From NCBI GenBank assembly GCA_037892765.1, contig JBBKBW010000009.1: 64,000 bases of DNA. One strand, written 5' to 3'. A program made the position numbers and the translations under genes. Below are positions 17,214 through 25,974 of this stretch, in pieces. The stretch comes from Clostridium_AQ sp900552125. GTDB taxonomy: Bacteria; Bacillota_I; Bacilli_A; Erysipelotrichales; Erysipelotrichaceae. Every line of letters starts with the position of its first letter. Position 1 is the first letter of the stretch. The notes under the pieces were generated by a model. That model saw nothing but the letters and a program-made list of their open reading frames with translations. It was not told where the DNA came from and ran no database searches.

Positions 17214-17656
17214 AAGCCCTCCCTAATAAGCTTTTCTTTCAAAACTTTCAAATAAGCACGACTTGTCAGTAGCTTTTCTCCGTTTGTTAATGTTAATAAT
17301 AAACGATGGTTTTTATACGATTTTACGTTCTTTAAATATTGAATATTAACTAAAGCATTTTTACGTATTCGGCAAAATGATGTACCTGATAATTCTTTTT
17401 CAATAGAAGATAACGAAGATTTGTATATAAATGTATCCTTTTCTGTATTAATTAAAGTTTTACCATCAATGGATTCTATGTACCATATATCTCTTAAATT
17501 AATATAATAATCTCTATCTTCTTGGTATGCTAATAGTTTTCGATCAAATTGTTCAATATAACAAACTAATGGATTTAACCATTTTTCATATTTCTTAACT
17601 CTAATTATCACCTCATTCCCGTTATAAAATTGATTTTCTTCAATATGTACATTCAT
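17210..17656 (-). CDS. LytTR family DNA-binding protein
   Basis: 148 residues: a ~50-residue N-terminal extension followed by a LytTR domain (INLRDIWYIESIDGKT, FCRIRKNALVNIQYLKNVK, GEKLLTSRAYLKVLKEKL). No receiver domain, so it is controlled otherwise, most likely by the co-encoded membrane protein. ATG follows GGGAGGAG. A transcription factor that typically binds a pair of short direct repeats; I could not identify such repeats in the 178-base upstream gap. Confidence 0.88.
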   Translation of the reverse strand: MNVHIEENQFYNGNEVIIRVKKYEKWLNPLVCYIEQFDRKLLAYQEDRDYYINLRDIWYIESIDGKTLINTEKDTFIYKSSLSSIEKELSGTSFCRIRKNALVNIQYLKNVKSYKNHRLLLTLTNGEKLLTSRAYLKVLKEKLIREGL

Positions 17657-17753
17657 ATGACTCCTCCCTTCTTGACTATAGATTACAGTATTTACTTTCT
17701 TATTTCATTATTTTCTTTTCAAAATGCATTTTTTACATTATGACATACCAATT

Positions 17754-17795
17754 TTATGCAATCTAATTGCATAAATTACAATTTAAAGTTATGAT
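17754..17795 (+). promoter_or_regulatory. Promoter with overlapping palindrome before the ArsC-like gene
   Basis: TTGCAT (17767-17772), 17-nt spacer, TATGAT (17790-17795). The -35 lies in the right arm of a perfect palindrome TTATGCAA-TCTAA-TTGCATAA (17754-17774), so a bound protein would block polymerase. The DtxR-type regulator encoded second in this operon is the natural candidate. Confidence 0.6.
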
Positions 17796-17834
17796 TATAT
17801 AGTATACACAATTAAAGAAGGCAGGTGTAAATTT

Positions 17835-18191
17835 ATGTTATTTATTGAATATCCACCCTGTTCGACATGTAAGAAAGCTAAAAAGTTTCTTATTGAACAT
17901 GGAGCAGAATTTACTGCTAGACACATTGTAGAAGATACTCCGACAAAGGAAGAGCTTCGTACATGGTGGAAACAAAGCAACCTGGAATTGAAGAAATTTT
18001 TCAATACATCTGGAAAGCTTTATAAAGAAATGCAATTAAAAGATCGCTTAAAAGATATGAGTGATGAAGAACTGTTAACTTTGCTAAGCGAAAATGGAAT
18101 GTTAATTAAGCGTCCTATTTTAGTTTCTGAAAAAGGAATTTTAGTTGGTTTTCAGGAAGATAGTTATAAAAAACTATGTTCAGAAGAATAA
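17835..18191 (+). CDS. ArsC/Spx family protein (YffB-like)
   Basis: 118 residues, thioredoxin-like fold of the ArsC/Spx/MgsR family. The CxxC redox pair is C9-C12 (PPCSTCKKAKKFL), followed by the family's LRTWWKQS and LIKRPILV segments. Could be a glutaredoxin-linked reductase or a Spx-type RNA-polymerase-binding regulator; the RPI motif near residue 92 is shared by both. The ATG is preceded only by a modest GGCAGG site. Followed 39 nt later by a metalloregulator, suggesting a role in metal or redox stress. Confidence 0.82.
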   Translation: MLFIEYPPCSTCKKAKKFLIEHGAEFTARHIVEDTPTKEELRTWWKQSNLELKKFFNTSGKLYKEMQLKDRLKDMSDEELLTLLSENGMLIKRPILVSEKGILVGFQEDSYKKLCSEE

Positions 18192-18230
18192 ATATATGTT
18201 ATATTGATAATTGATTTAGAGGTGAAATGT

Positions 18231-18614
18231 ATGATCTTAGGTGAATCTTTAGAGGACTACTTAGAAACTTTGTTAATTCTAGGCAAAGAAAATGAAAAAA
18301 TTCGCTGTGTTGATGTTGCAAAAAGAATGAATGTTTCTAAACCAAGCGTTAATAAAGCAATGAATGTTTTAAAAGAAAAGGGATACGTTCAACAAGAAAC
18401 ATATGGGGATATTCATTTTACACCCGAAGGAAAAGAACTTGCGGAAAAAGTTTATCAACGCCATACTACCGTTCAATCTTTTTTACAGCATGTTTTAGGT
18501 GTAGATGAAGAAACTGCTGAGGAAGAAGCTTGTCATATAGAACATGTTATTAGCGAAGATACTTTTATAAAAATTAAAGACTTTTTAGAAAATTATACTT
18601 CTAATAAAGACTAA
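18231..18614 (+). CDS. DtxR/MntR-type metal-dependent repressor
   Basis: 127 residues. N-terminal winged HTH (LGESLEDYLETLLIL, VDVAKRMNVSKPSVNKAMNVL) and dimerisation/metal-binding helices with ERTH-like QRHTTVQSFL and EACHIEHVIS, the Glu/Cys/His ligand set typical of DtxR/MntR proteins. No C-terminal SH3 domain, as in MntR. The open frame reaches 18204, but ATG at 18231 has GAGGTG at 18219 and is preferred. Probably autoregulates through the palindrome at 17754. Confidence 0.88.
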   Translation: MILGESLEDYLETLLILGKENEKIRCVDVAKRMNVSKPSVNKAMNVLKEKGYVQQETYGDIHFTPEGKELAEKVYQRHTTVQSFLQHVLGVDEETAEEEACHIEHVISEDTFIKIKDFLENYTSNKD

Positions 18615-18649
18615 AAAAACATATTTATTCGTTTTTGATACAGTAAGTA

Positions 18650-18694
18650 AAAGAGATATACATTACTATTCATAGTTAGTGTATATCTCTTTCT
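18650..18694. terminator. Bidirectional terminator
   Basis: AAAGAGATATACA (18650-18662) paired with TGTATATCTCTTT (18680-18692), extended internally; between the convergent repressor gene and tatD. Confidence 0.85.
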
Positions 18695-18695
18695 T

Positions 18696-19463
18696 TTATA
18701 CATTAAATAATTTCTTATAGTTTTCTCGTAACTGTTCTGCAGCCATTTTACGATCTACATTTTTAATTTCACAAAGCTTTTCAAATGTATATCGTACATA
18801 GCTAGGTTCATTTTGTTTTCCACGATATGGATGTGGTGTTAGATATGGACTATCTGTTTCCACAAAGATATGTTCCAAATCAATTGCTTCCGCAACAGCT
18901 GGGGCATGTCTAGAATTTTTAAATGTCAGTGGTCCTCCAAATGAAATATAAAATCCCATTTTTACAAATTGTTTAGCAACTTCAACACTTCCGCTAAAAC
19001 AATGAATAATACCTTTATGTCCACTATACTTGTCTAAAACATCTAAAGTATCCTGAGTAGCTTCACGCATATGAATCAATACTGGTTTATCATACTTTTT
19101 CGCTAACTCTAGCTGACGGATGAAACCTTGTATCTGGTCTTCTGGTTTTACATCATCCCAGTGATAATCTAATCCAATTTCTCCTACTGCGATGAGCTTA
19201 TCTTCTTCCAGCAGTTCTTCCAATCGTTTAAAATCACTTTCTTCTACCTCATATAAATCATTAGGATGAAATCCTAAGGCAATATCAAATAAATTAGGAT
19301 ACTGGATCTTTAATTGAGCTGCTCTTTCATATTCTTCTAAGTTTGTACAAATAATTAGCATTCTCTCAATATTTTCTTTTTTTGCTTTTTCAATAATTTC
19401 TTCAATGTGATCAAATAAAGAATCACATGTAACATGACAATGTGTATCAATTAAACGAAACAT
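18696..19463 (-). CDS. tatD: TatD family DNase/hydrolase
   Basis: 255-residue metal-dependent TIM-barrel hydrolase. Metal ligands: DTHCHVT at residues 6-12, GEIGLDYHW, PVLIHMREA, GIIHCFSG and ETDSPYLTP. Members are 3'-5' DNases or D-aminoacyl-tRNA-related hydrolases involved in DNA quality control. In Bacillus the orthologue (yabD) sits next to rnmV and rsmA; here it follows mnmE, 9 nt away, so they share a transcript. Confidence 0.95.
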   Translation of the reverse strand: MFRLIDTHCHVTCDSLFDHIEEIIEKAKKENIERMLIICTNLEEYERAAQLKIQYPNLFDIALGFHPNDLYEVEESDFKRLEELLEEDKLIAVGEIGLDYHWDDVKPEDQIQGFIRQLELAKKYDKPVLIHMREATQDTLDVLDKYSGHKGIIHCFSGSVEVAKQFVKMGFYISFGGPLTFKNSRHAPAVAEAIDLEHIFVETDSPYLTPHPYRGKQNEPSYVRYTFEKLCEIKNVDRKMAAEQLRENYKKLFNV

Positions 19464-19472
19464 AATATCTCC

Positions 19473-20804
19473 TTATTTTCCTAAACAGAAGTTTGAGAAG
19501 AGAGTATCTAATAAATCTTCTCTATGAACTTCTCCTAATATTTCTTTTAATGATGTATAAGCTTCCTGTATATCAATTTCTACAATGTCAAGCTCCATTC
19601 CATATTCCATAGAGCGTAATGCTTGTTTCATGCTATTTTCTGCTTTCATCATTAAAGAAATCTGTCGCTCATTATTTAATAGCGGCTCCTCTAAAACAAT
19701 TTTATGCACATCAAATAATCGATGAATTTCTTGTATAAGAGCATCAATATCTTTTTGATAAGCAGAAATACAAATTCCTTCATTTACTGAAGATATATCT
19801 GCTTTATTATGTACAATAATCCGTGTTTTATCTTTTGTTAAGTCTAATAATTCCTGATCTTGAGCATCTAATTCTCTACTGCTATCTAGTACTACTATGA
19901 CTAACTGGGCTTCATTAATGGCCTGAAGACTCCGCTGTATTCCAATTTTTTCAACAACATCATCAGTTTCTCGAATTCCCGCTGTATCTATTAATCTTAA
20001 TGTTAAACCTTGTAGATGTATCTGTCCTTCTACAATATCTCTAGTCGTTCCCGCAATGTCTGTCACAATTGCTTTTTCTTCTTCTAAAAGCGCATTTAGT
20101 AAACTGCTTTTTCCTACATTGGGCTTTCCGACAATAGCAGTTTTAATCCCTTCTTTCATTAGCTGTCCACTTTGCGCATGATCTAAGATATTAGAAATTT
20201 TATCAAGCCATTGTTTAGCTTTAGGCTGAATAATATCTGTAGTCAGCTGTTCAACATCATCATATTCTGGATAGTCAATATTTACCTCTATATTTGCGAT
20301 AATATCTAAAAGGTCTTGAATTAGCGGGTCTAAAAGTTTCTTAACACTTCCCTTTATTCCTTGCATAGCCATTTTCGCATTTTCATTCGTATTAGCTAAT
20401 ATCATATCATTTATCGCTTCAGCCTGCGTTAAATCGATTCTACCATTTAAAAAGGCACGCTGTGTAAATTCACCTGGGTTCGCTAAACGAGCTCCATAAG
20501 CTAGACATAAGCGAAGAATTTTCTTTGTGATAAATCTTCCTCCGTGGCAATTAATTTCTACGAGATCCTCACAAGTAAAAGTTTTAGGTGCATGAAAAAC
20601 GCTTACTAAAACCTCATCTATTGTCTCATCATTTTCAGGATCAATAATATAACCATAACTAATCGTATTGCTTTTTTTCTTCATTATATCAAAGCTTACT
20701 ATCCGATTCGCAATTGCTAGGGCATCACTTCCACTCATACGAATGATGGAAATAGCTCCATCAACCGCTGCAGTAGATATTGCCGCTATTGTGTCATTCA
20801 ACAT
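19473..20804 (-). CDS. mnmE: tRNA modification GTPase MnmE
   Basis: 443-residue GTPase that with MnmG makes 5-carboxymethylaminomethyluridine at the wobble position of tRNAs. N-terminal tetrahydrofolate-binding domain (DTIAAISTAAVDGAISIIRMSG), helical domain, inserted G domain (GKPNVGKSSLLNALL, DIAGTTRD, DTAGIRETDDVVE), and the essential C-terminal CLGK. ATG at 20804 follows GGTGG; a frame open to 20819 has no site. mnmG, its partner and usual neighbour, is not in the window. Confidence 0.96.
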   Translation of the reverse strand: MLNDTIAAISTAAVDGAISIIRMSGSDALAIANRIVSFDIMKKKSNTISYGYIIDPENDETIDEVLVSVFHAPKTFTCEDLVEINCHGGRFITKKILRLCLAYGARLANPGEFTQRAFLNGRIDLTQAEAINDMILANTNENAKMAMQGIKGSVKKLLDPLIQDLLDIIANIEVNIDYPEYDDVEQLTTDIIQPKAKQWLDKISNILDHAQSGQLMKEGIKTAIVGKPNVGKSSLLNALLEEEKAIVTDIAGTTRDIVEGQIHLQGLTLRLIDTAGIRETDDVVEKIGIQRSLQAINEAQLVIVVLDSSRELDAQDQELLDLTKDKTRIIVHNKADISSVNEGICISAYQKDIDALIQEIHRLFDVHKIVLEEPLLNNERQISLMMKAENSMKQALRSMEYGMELDIVEIDIQEAYTSLKEILGEVHREDLLDTLFSNFCLGK

Positions 20805-20848
20805 AAAACCACCTGCCATTCTACGTTATTGTATCATATATTACTGAT

Positions 20849-20878
20849 AAAAAAAGGTTAACATTAAGAAACCTTTTT
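20849..20878 (-). terminator. Terminator after the zinc-finger/LuxR gene
   Basis: AAAAAAAGGTT / AACCTTTTT hairpin directly after the stop of the upstream gene; separates it from mnmE. Confidence 0.75.
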
Positions 20879-20880
20879 AT

Positions 20881-21372
20881 CTAATTATTCTCATTCTCTT
20901 CCGATATAGATTCTTGTTTTTCTTCTTGCAGTACATTGTCACATATACCAATCTGATGTTCTTCCATTCTCTCTAACGCTAGCTCATATAATGCAAGAAA
21001 TATCTTTGCCTGTCTTGCTTTTTCACGAAAAACAAATCGCTGATGTCGTACCGTAGAAGCACTCGTATTTGTTAGTGCCGCAATCTCTTTATCATTTTTC
21101 CCTTCATATATATATTGTAAAAGTGTTTTCTGTACCTCTGTCATTCCACTTTCTTTTTTATCTAACTGCAATAATTTCTCAAAAACAGATCGATGTTCTT
21201 TCTGAATATGAATTTGTACTGCTTTTTCTGCCCGATAAAAATGTCCATCAATTGGAAAGATTTCACCATCTTCAAAAACAGCATCACAATAGTTACAACA
21301 ATATCTCTTATGTTTATCTTTTGTATAACCATTTTTTATATCCTCAAAACATTTTTCTTTAATAAACTTCAT
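20881..21372 (-). CDS. LuxR-type HTH protein with N-terminal zinc-binding motif
   Basis: 163 residues. The first ~55 residues contain RYCCNYCDAVFEDG followed by HIQKEH, a CxxC...HxxxxH spacing that suggests a zinc finger. A LuxR/GerE-type HTH follows (MTEVQKTLLQYIYEGKNDKEIAALTNTSASTVRHQRFVF, split here as ~79-117), then an acidic tail. Start ATG at 21372 has AGGTG six bases upstream; a GTG nine bases earlier overlaps that site. Likely a DNA-binding regulator; target unknown. Own terminator downstream. Confidence 0.7.
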   Translation of the reverse strand: MKFIKEKCFEDIKNGYTKDKHKRYCCNYCDAVFEDGEIFPIDGHFYRAEKAVQIHIQKEHRSVFEKLLQLDKKESGMTEVQKTLLQYIYEGKNDKEIAALTNTSASTVRHQRFVFREKARQAKIFLALYELALERMEEHQIGICDNVLQEEKQESISEENENN

Positions 21373-21489
21373 GTTAATCACCTATCCGCCAATAAGAAAT
21401 ACGTTAGTCATTATAGCATATTTTTTGAGATAGTCATATCATAAAGCTTTTATTCCATAAATGTCAATTAAAGATTTCTTAAGTTATTA

Positions 21490-22242
21490 CTAATTCGCAA
21501 TCTGATGGTGAAAAACTGCTGATGAAGTATCAATAACCTGAAACTCATATCCTTGTGATATCATACTTTTTAAAATAATAGGAAGAGCTTCAACTGTATT
21601 TTTATTTCCTTTTCCATCATGCATTAAAATCATAACTTCATTTTTCCCTCGAATTTCCTTTAACGCTGTATTAATCAATGATGCTGTACTCATATTACTG
21701 TTTCCATCTCCATTAGAAGCATTCCAATCAAAGTACAAATATCCTTTTTCTGTAACTGCATCAGTTAATACTTTCATAATACCCGCACTATAATTTTTTG
21801 AAACTGTATTACTGCTTCCTCCTGGAAAACGTAAAATCATAGATAACTGACCTGTCTGTTTGACAATAATATCTTGAATCATGTCAATATCCTCAAAGTA
21901 TGCTTCTTCACTTGAATAAATTGACTCATAATCATGAGAAAACGTATGTATGCCAATTATATGCCCTGCATCTTTTTCTTTTTTTATCATATCGTAATAC
22001 TCTTTATTTAATCCCGTTACAAAAAAAGTTGCTTTTACCTTATAAGTATCTAAAATATTTAAGATTTCTTCTGTATTCTTACTGGGACCATCATCAAATG
22101 TCAGATAAGCAACCTTTTTTTCAGTATTTACCAGTATTAAATCTTCTGGTATATAAGTATTTATATATGCGAATAAACACCAGACAGTTCCTAGAAAAGC
22201 TAAACAAGAGATTACTACATACTTCCATACTTCTTTTTTCAT
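21490..22242 (-). CDS. Polysaccharide deacetylase (NodB domain), membrane-anchored
   Basis: 250 residues with an N-terminal uncleaved membrane anchor (residues 8-30). NodB catalytic motifs: TFDDGPSK (D50-D51), the metal-binding HTFSHD, and RFPGGSSNTVS. Acts outside the membrane, removing acetyl groups from peptidoglycan or another amino-sugar polymer, which often confers lysozyme resistance. Substrate not determinable. Monocistronic. Confidence 0.9.
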   Translation of the reverse strand: MKKEVWKYVVISCLAFLGTVWCLFAYINTYIPEDLILVNTEKKVAYLTFDDGPSKNTEEILNILDTYKVKATFFVTGLNKEYYDMIKKEKDAGHIIGIHTFSHDYESIYSSEEAYFEDIDMIQDIIVKQTGQLSMILRFPGGSSNTVSKNYSAGIMKVLTDAVTEKGYLYFDWNASNGDGNSNMSTASLINTALKEIRGKNEVMILMHDGKGNKNTVEALPIILKSMISQGYEFQVIDTSSAVFHHQIAN

Positions 22243-22305
22243 AATATCACTCCTTACGACTTAGTTTACCCTAATCCTTACTTCCTATAAGCCTTCTCGA
22301 AATCA

Positions 22306-22335
22306 TTATCATAAGTATAAGAATCATGATATAAT
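22306..22335 (+). promoter_or_regulatory. Extended -10 promoter
   Basis: TGATATAAT (22327-22335), a TGn-extended -10, with weak -35 TTATCA at 22306-22311. Serves the unknown gene at 22359. Confidence 0.55.
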
Positions 22336-22358
22336 TGAAAAACAAAGGAGGCATTTAC

Positions 22359-23123
22359 ATGCAGTACAATAATTCAATAATTTCAGCCTTTCTTAATGGC
22401 ACAGACATAACAAATGAAAAATGCTTTTGTCTTTTAAAGAACTATAAAGCACCTGATATCAAAAGAAAAGACATTGTCAAAGAGCTTGATTATCAGTTAA
22501 AAATGATTATAGATGAATTTCCTACCTTTAATAAAGATTTATTAAAGAAAATATATCCAGACATGAAAAAAGAGCTAAACAATCTTTGTATTCTAACTGT
22601 TGTTGGGACAGAACAAAATTGTATAGTAGAAAAAGAAGATACAGTTTATATCTTAATCGATTTAATACATATTGCGAATTATACTCGTATTGTTTCTCAA
22701 ATGGTATACATTATGCAAAATTATCTAACTTTAGAAATTACAAAATATCTAATCACAAGACAATATCCACTTACCTCAAATAATTACATAGATATTTTAA
22801 ATCACTTGTCATTTACAAATGGCCTTGCAAATTATCTTGCTTGGAATGAATCTTGTGATAATTACATTTTCTATACACCAAAATATGACACTTATAAAGA
22901 AAAAAGTTTTGGGTTATTAGCCCAGGCATTGCAGATAGAGGATATCTCTTTACAACACAAAATATTAGAAAGTATTCCATCTACAGATTTTTGGAATCAA
23001 TTTCCTATCATTGCAGGCATGTTCTTTTTTGATGATGTATATAGAGAAAAAGGTTATGATGGTATCCTTGAGCTTTATAATCATGGTCCTAAAGATTTTA
23101 TTCATAATATTTATTTCAGTTAG
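22359..23123 (+). CDS. Protein of unknown function
   Basis: 254 residues; family not recognised. No signal peptide. The centre (DTVYILIDLIHIANYTRIVSQMVYIMQNYLTLEI, about 95-128) is helical and hydrophobic, followed by a helical C-terminal half; no HExxH protease or other catalytic motif is evident. ATG at 22359 has AAAGGAGG seven bases upstream and is preferred over the open frame from 22335. Stands alone between its promoter and a strong terminator. Confidence 0.75.
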   Translation: MQYNNSIISAFLNGTDITNEKCFCLLKNYKAPDIKRKDIVKELDYQLKMIIDEFPTFNKDLLKKIYPDMKKELNNLCILTVVGTEQNCIVEKEDTVYILIDLIHIANYTRIVSQMVYIMQNYLTLEITKYLITRQYPLTSNNYIDILNHLSFTNGLANYLAWNESCDNYIFYTPKYDTYKEKSFGLLAQALQIEDISLQHKILESIPSTDFWNQFPIIAGMFFFDDVYREKGYDGILELYNHGPKDFIHNIYFS

Positions 23124-23127
23124 TAGT

Positions 23128-23178
23128 AAAGCCAATGATCAGGTAAGAGAATTACTTTCTTCATTGGCTTTATTTTTA
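23128..23178 (+). terminator. Terminator of the unknown gene
   Basis: TAAAGCCAATGA (23128-23139) pairs with TCATTGGCTTTA (23161-23172), followed by TTTTT. Confidence 0.85.
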
Positions 23179-23201
23179 GAGTTAATATACAAATATAAGT
23201 A

Positions 23202-23236
23202 AAACAGCAGCATCTATCATTAGATACTGCTGTTTA
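23202..23236 (-). terminator. Terminator of the glmU-prs-DUF1622 operon
   Basis: Minus strand AACAGCAGTATCTA, ATGA loop, TAGATGCTGCTGTTTT: about 14 bp with one G-U, then T-rich. Confidence 0.88.
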
Positions 23237-23242
23237 TGCTTA

Positions 23243-23599
23243 TTAATAATTATTAGGAGATGCCTCACTAGGCTTTCCATGTTCTTTTTCTGCCTTCATT
23301 TCATAATGAATCATTAATGATAATAGAGCACGTAATAAGATAATTGCTCCTAATACATATATTTCTGTAATGTTTCTGACAAGAACAGTTTTTAGAATCT
23401 CAGCACCCATTTTAAATTCTAAACCTAATGCCAGAGCATTTGCTAATTCAATACGAATAGGATATTGTTTTCGGTTAATAAGCGTTAGTACATAATGAAT
23501 AAACGCTTTTAATGATCCAATAGTAACAACTATGATACCTACAATCTCGATGAAAGAGATAATTTCAGGTAACATAACTTCAATTAAATGTTCTAGCAT
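23243..23599 (-). CDS. DUF1622 family membrane protein
   Basis: 118 residues, three membrane helices, with the family signature RIELANALALGLEFKMGAEILKT-like stretch (residues 49-70) followed by a conserved ILLRALLSL helix. Function unknown; possibly a small channel or accessory membrane protein. Starts 21 nt after the prs stop, so it is probably the last gene of glmU-prs. Confidence 0.82.
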   Translation of the reverse strand: MLEHLIEVMLPEIISFIEIVGIIVVTIGSLKAFIHYVLTLINRKQYPIRIELANALALGLEFKMGAEILKTVLVRNITEIYVLGAIILLRALLSLMIHYEMKAEKEHGKPSEASPNNY

Positions 23600-23620
23600 G
23601 ATGCTTCCTTTCTACAACTC

Positions 23621-24574
23621 TTATTCTGCGTATTTTGAAACAACTTCGCTAACTGGTCTGCTTTCTTCAACAGCTTTAATTACTTGTCCTAACACTGGTC
23701 CAACAGATAAAACTTTCATTTTAGGATATTGTGCTGCTTTTTCAGTTTGATCAATTGTATTTGTACATACAAATCCTTCTAAACGACTATTATTTAATCG
23801 TTCAATTGCAGGGCCTGATAAAACTCCATGTACACAAGATGCATATACTGCAGTAGCACCTTTTTCATACAGCATATCAATACCAGCAGTTAATGTACCT
23901 GCTGTATCTACAATATCATCTACAATGACAGCAGTTTTTCCATTAACGTCACCTATAATATTCATTGCTTCCGCAACATTTGGTCTTGGACGACGTTTGT
24001 CAATAATTGCAAGTGGTGCATGAAGGATTTCCGCAAGTCTTCTTGCTCGAGTAGTACCTCCATGATCAGGTGATACAACAACAATATCTTTTAGATTCAA
24101 GCTCTTGAAATATTTTCCAATAATGCAGATAGCAGAAATATCATCTGCAGGAATATTAAAGAATCCCTGAATCTGAGTTGCGTGAAGTTCCATCGTAATA
24201 ACACGATTTGCTCCAGCTTTTTCTAATAAATCTGCAACTAACTTTGATGTTATTGGCTGTCTTGGCTTAGCCTTACGATCCTGACGTGCATAGCCAAAAT
24301 ATGGCATCACGACAGAGATATGACCGGCGCTAGCACGTTTACAGGCATCAATGGCAATCAGTACTTCCATGATGTTGCTAGAGACAGGTGCACATGTAGA
24401 TTGTACAATATACACATTTTTACCGCGCACAGACTCCCCTAATTCTACCATGATCTCCCCGTCAGAGAAGTGCTTTACATCACATTGACCCAAAGGTATC
24501 CCTAATTCTCCAACGATTTCATTTGCTAATTCAACACTTGAAGTTAGCGCAAAGACTACTGTTTTGTTTTCCAT
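23621..24574 (-). CDS. prs: Ribose-phosphate pyrophosphokinase
   Basis: 317 residues; makes PRPP from ribose 5-phosphate and ATP for purine, pyrimidine, His, Trp and NAD synthesis. Motifs: ATP/Mg site PYFGYARQDRKAKPR, flexible loop and VVSPDHGGTTRARRLAE, and the PRPP loop VDDIVDTAGTL. Downstream of glmU by 24 nt, the standard Firmicutes glmU-prs arrangement. Confidence 0.97.
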   Translation of the reverse strand: MENKTVVFALTSSVELANEIVGELGIPLGQCDVKHFSDGEIMVELGESVRGKNVYIVQSTCAPVSSNIMEVLIAIDACKRASAGHISVVMPYFGYARQDRKAKPRQPITSKLVADLLEKAGANRVITMELHATQIQGFFNIPADDISAICIIGKYFKSLNLKDIVVVSPDHGGTTRARRLAEILHAPLAIIDKRRPRPNVAEAMNIIGDVNGKTAVIVDDIVDTAGTLTAGIDMLYEKGATAVYASCVHGVLSGPAIERLNNSRLEGFVCTNTIDQTEKAAQYPKMKVLSVGPVLGQVIKAVEESRPVSEVVSKYAE

Positions 24575-24598
24575 TGTTTTTAATTCCCTGTTCCTTTC

Positions 24599-25954
24599 CT
24601 ACTTATTTTTATACTTTGTTCCAAATCCTTTTTTTATGGACTGTCGTGCTCTGGCAATTCCCATATCACCATCTTCTACAGAATCGGTTATGGTTGACCC
24701 TGCCGCCAGTAAGGCATTCTCACCAATCGTTACTGGTGCAATTAAATTACAATTGCTTCCAATAAAGGCTCCATCATGTACAACGGTACGGAATTTATTT
24801 TTACCATCATAGTTAACAGTAACAACTCCACAACCTACATTTATTTTCTTACCAAAGTCAGAATCTCCGATGTAAGTTAAATGTGCACACTTACTGCCAT
24901 CACCAAAGTGAGAGTTTTTAAATTCTACAAAGTTTCCAATTCGGCAATCTTCCATGATTTCTGTATTGTTTCTTAAGTGTGACATTGGTCCAACAGTAGA
25001 ACGAGCTCCAACACTGCTTTCTACCACTTTGCTGCTGTCAATCACTACATCATCATGAATTGTCGCATTACGTAAAAATGAATTCGGAAGAATAGTTACA
25101 TTCTTTCCAATTACCGATTTACCTTGAATATGAACATTTGGATAAATCGTAGTATCTTCACCAATTACAACATCTTTATCAATATACGTATTCTCAGGAT
25201 CAATAATAGTTACTCCATTACGCATATGCAATTCATTTACATGATGTTTCATATAAGCATTAGCTTTTGCTAAATCCACACGATCATTTACCCCCATTGT
25301 TTCATCTGGATCTTCTACGATCATAGCATTTACCTTTTGACCTTTTTTATTAAATATTTCCACAAGATCAGTAAGATAATACTCATTCTGTGCATTATCG
25401 TTGGTAATTTCTTTTAATCCCTCAAATAATGCTTGATTGTTAAAGCAGAAAATTCCAGTGTTGATTTCCTTAATTTTTAATTCTTCATCACTGCAGTCCT
25501 TTGCTTCAACGATTTTCTCAACCATACCATCTTCATTTCGTACAATACGACCATATTGCGCCCCACTTTCCAATACACTCGTTAATACTGTACAAGCATG
25601 ATTTGCATTGCTTTCAAAAGCTTTTAGAATAGTTTCTTTTTGAATACATGGTCCATCTCCATTTAATACAATCGTATCTCCAGATAGACCTTCTAGCATA
25701 GTAGCCTGCATAACTGCATGACCTGTGCCAAGCTGTGGTTCCTGTACTGCATATTCTACACGATCCTGCAGATATTCTTTAACACTATCTGCACCATGCC
25801 CTACAACAACTACAATACGCTCTACTCCACATTCCTGTAAAGTATCTACGATATGTCCTATCATAGGTTTGTTTAATACAGGATGCATTACTTTATTCAA
25901 TGCTGACTTCATTCTTGTGCCTTTTCCAGCAGCTAAAACAATAGCAGATTTCAT
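24599..25954 (-). CDS. glmU: Bifunctional GlmU (uridyltransferase/acetyltransferase)
   Basis: 451 residues; acetylates glucosamine 1-phosphate and couples it to UTP to give UDP-GlcNAc. N-terminal nucleotidyltransferase (LAAGKGTRMKS at 7-17, QLGTGHAVM, NGDGP), C-terminal left-handed beta helix of hexapeptide repeats with the RPM-like/TYIGDSDFG acetyltransferase region. Start has GGAGGT upstream. A structured leader precedes it. Confidence 0.96.
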   Translation of the reverse strand: MKSAIVLAAGKGTRMKSALNKVMHPVLNKPMIGHIVDTLQECGVERIVVVVGHGADSVKEYLQDRVEYAVQEPQLGTGHAVMQATMLEGLSGDTIVLNGDGPCIQKETILKAFESNANHACTVLTSVLESGAQYGRIVRNEDGMVEKIVEAKDCSDEELKIKEINTGIFCFNNQALFEGLKEITNDNAQNEYYLTDLVEIFNKKGQKVNAMIVEDPDETMGVNDRVDLAKANAYMKHHVNELHMRNGVTIIDPENTYIDKDVVIGEDTTIYPNVHIQGKSVIGKNVTILPNSFLRNATIHDDVVIDSSKVVESSVGARSTVGPMSHLRNNTEIMEDCRIGNFVEFKNSHFGDGSKCAHLTYIGDSDFGKKINVGCGVVTVNYDGKNKFRTVVHDGAFIGSNCNLIAPVTIGENALLAAGSTITDSVEDGDMGIARARQSIKKGFGTKYKNK

Positions 25955-25974
25955 AAAAACATACCTCCAGTACT

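Noticed and set aside
21900..22244. 114-codon ORF antisense to the polysaccharide deacetylase
   Set aside because: Leu/Tyr-rich shadow of a conserved gene, with no start signals.
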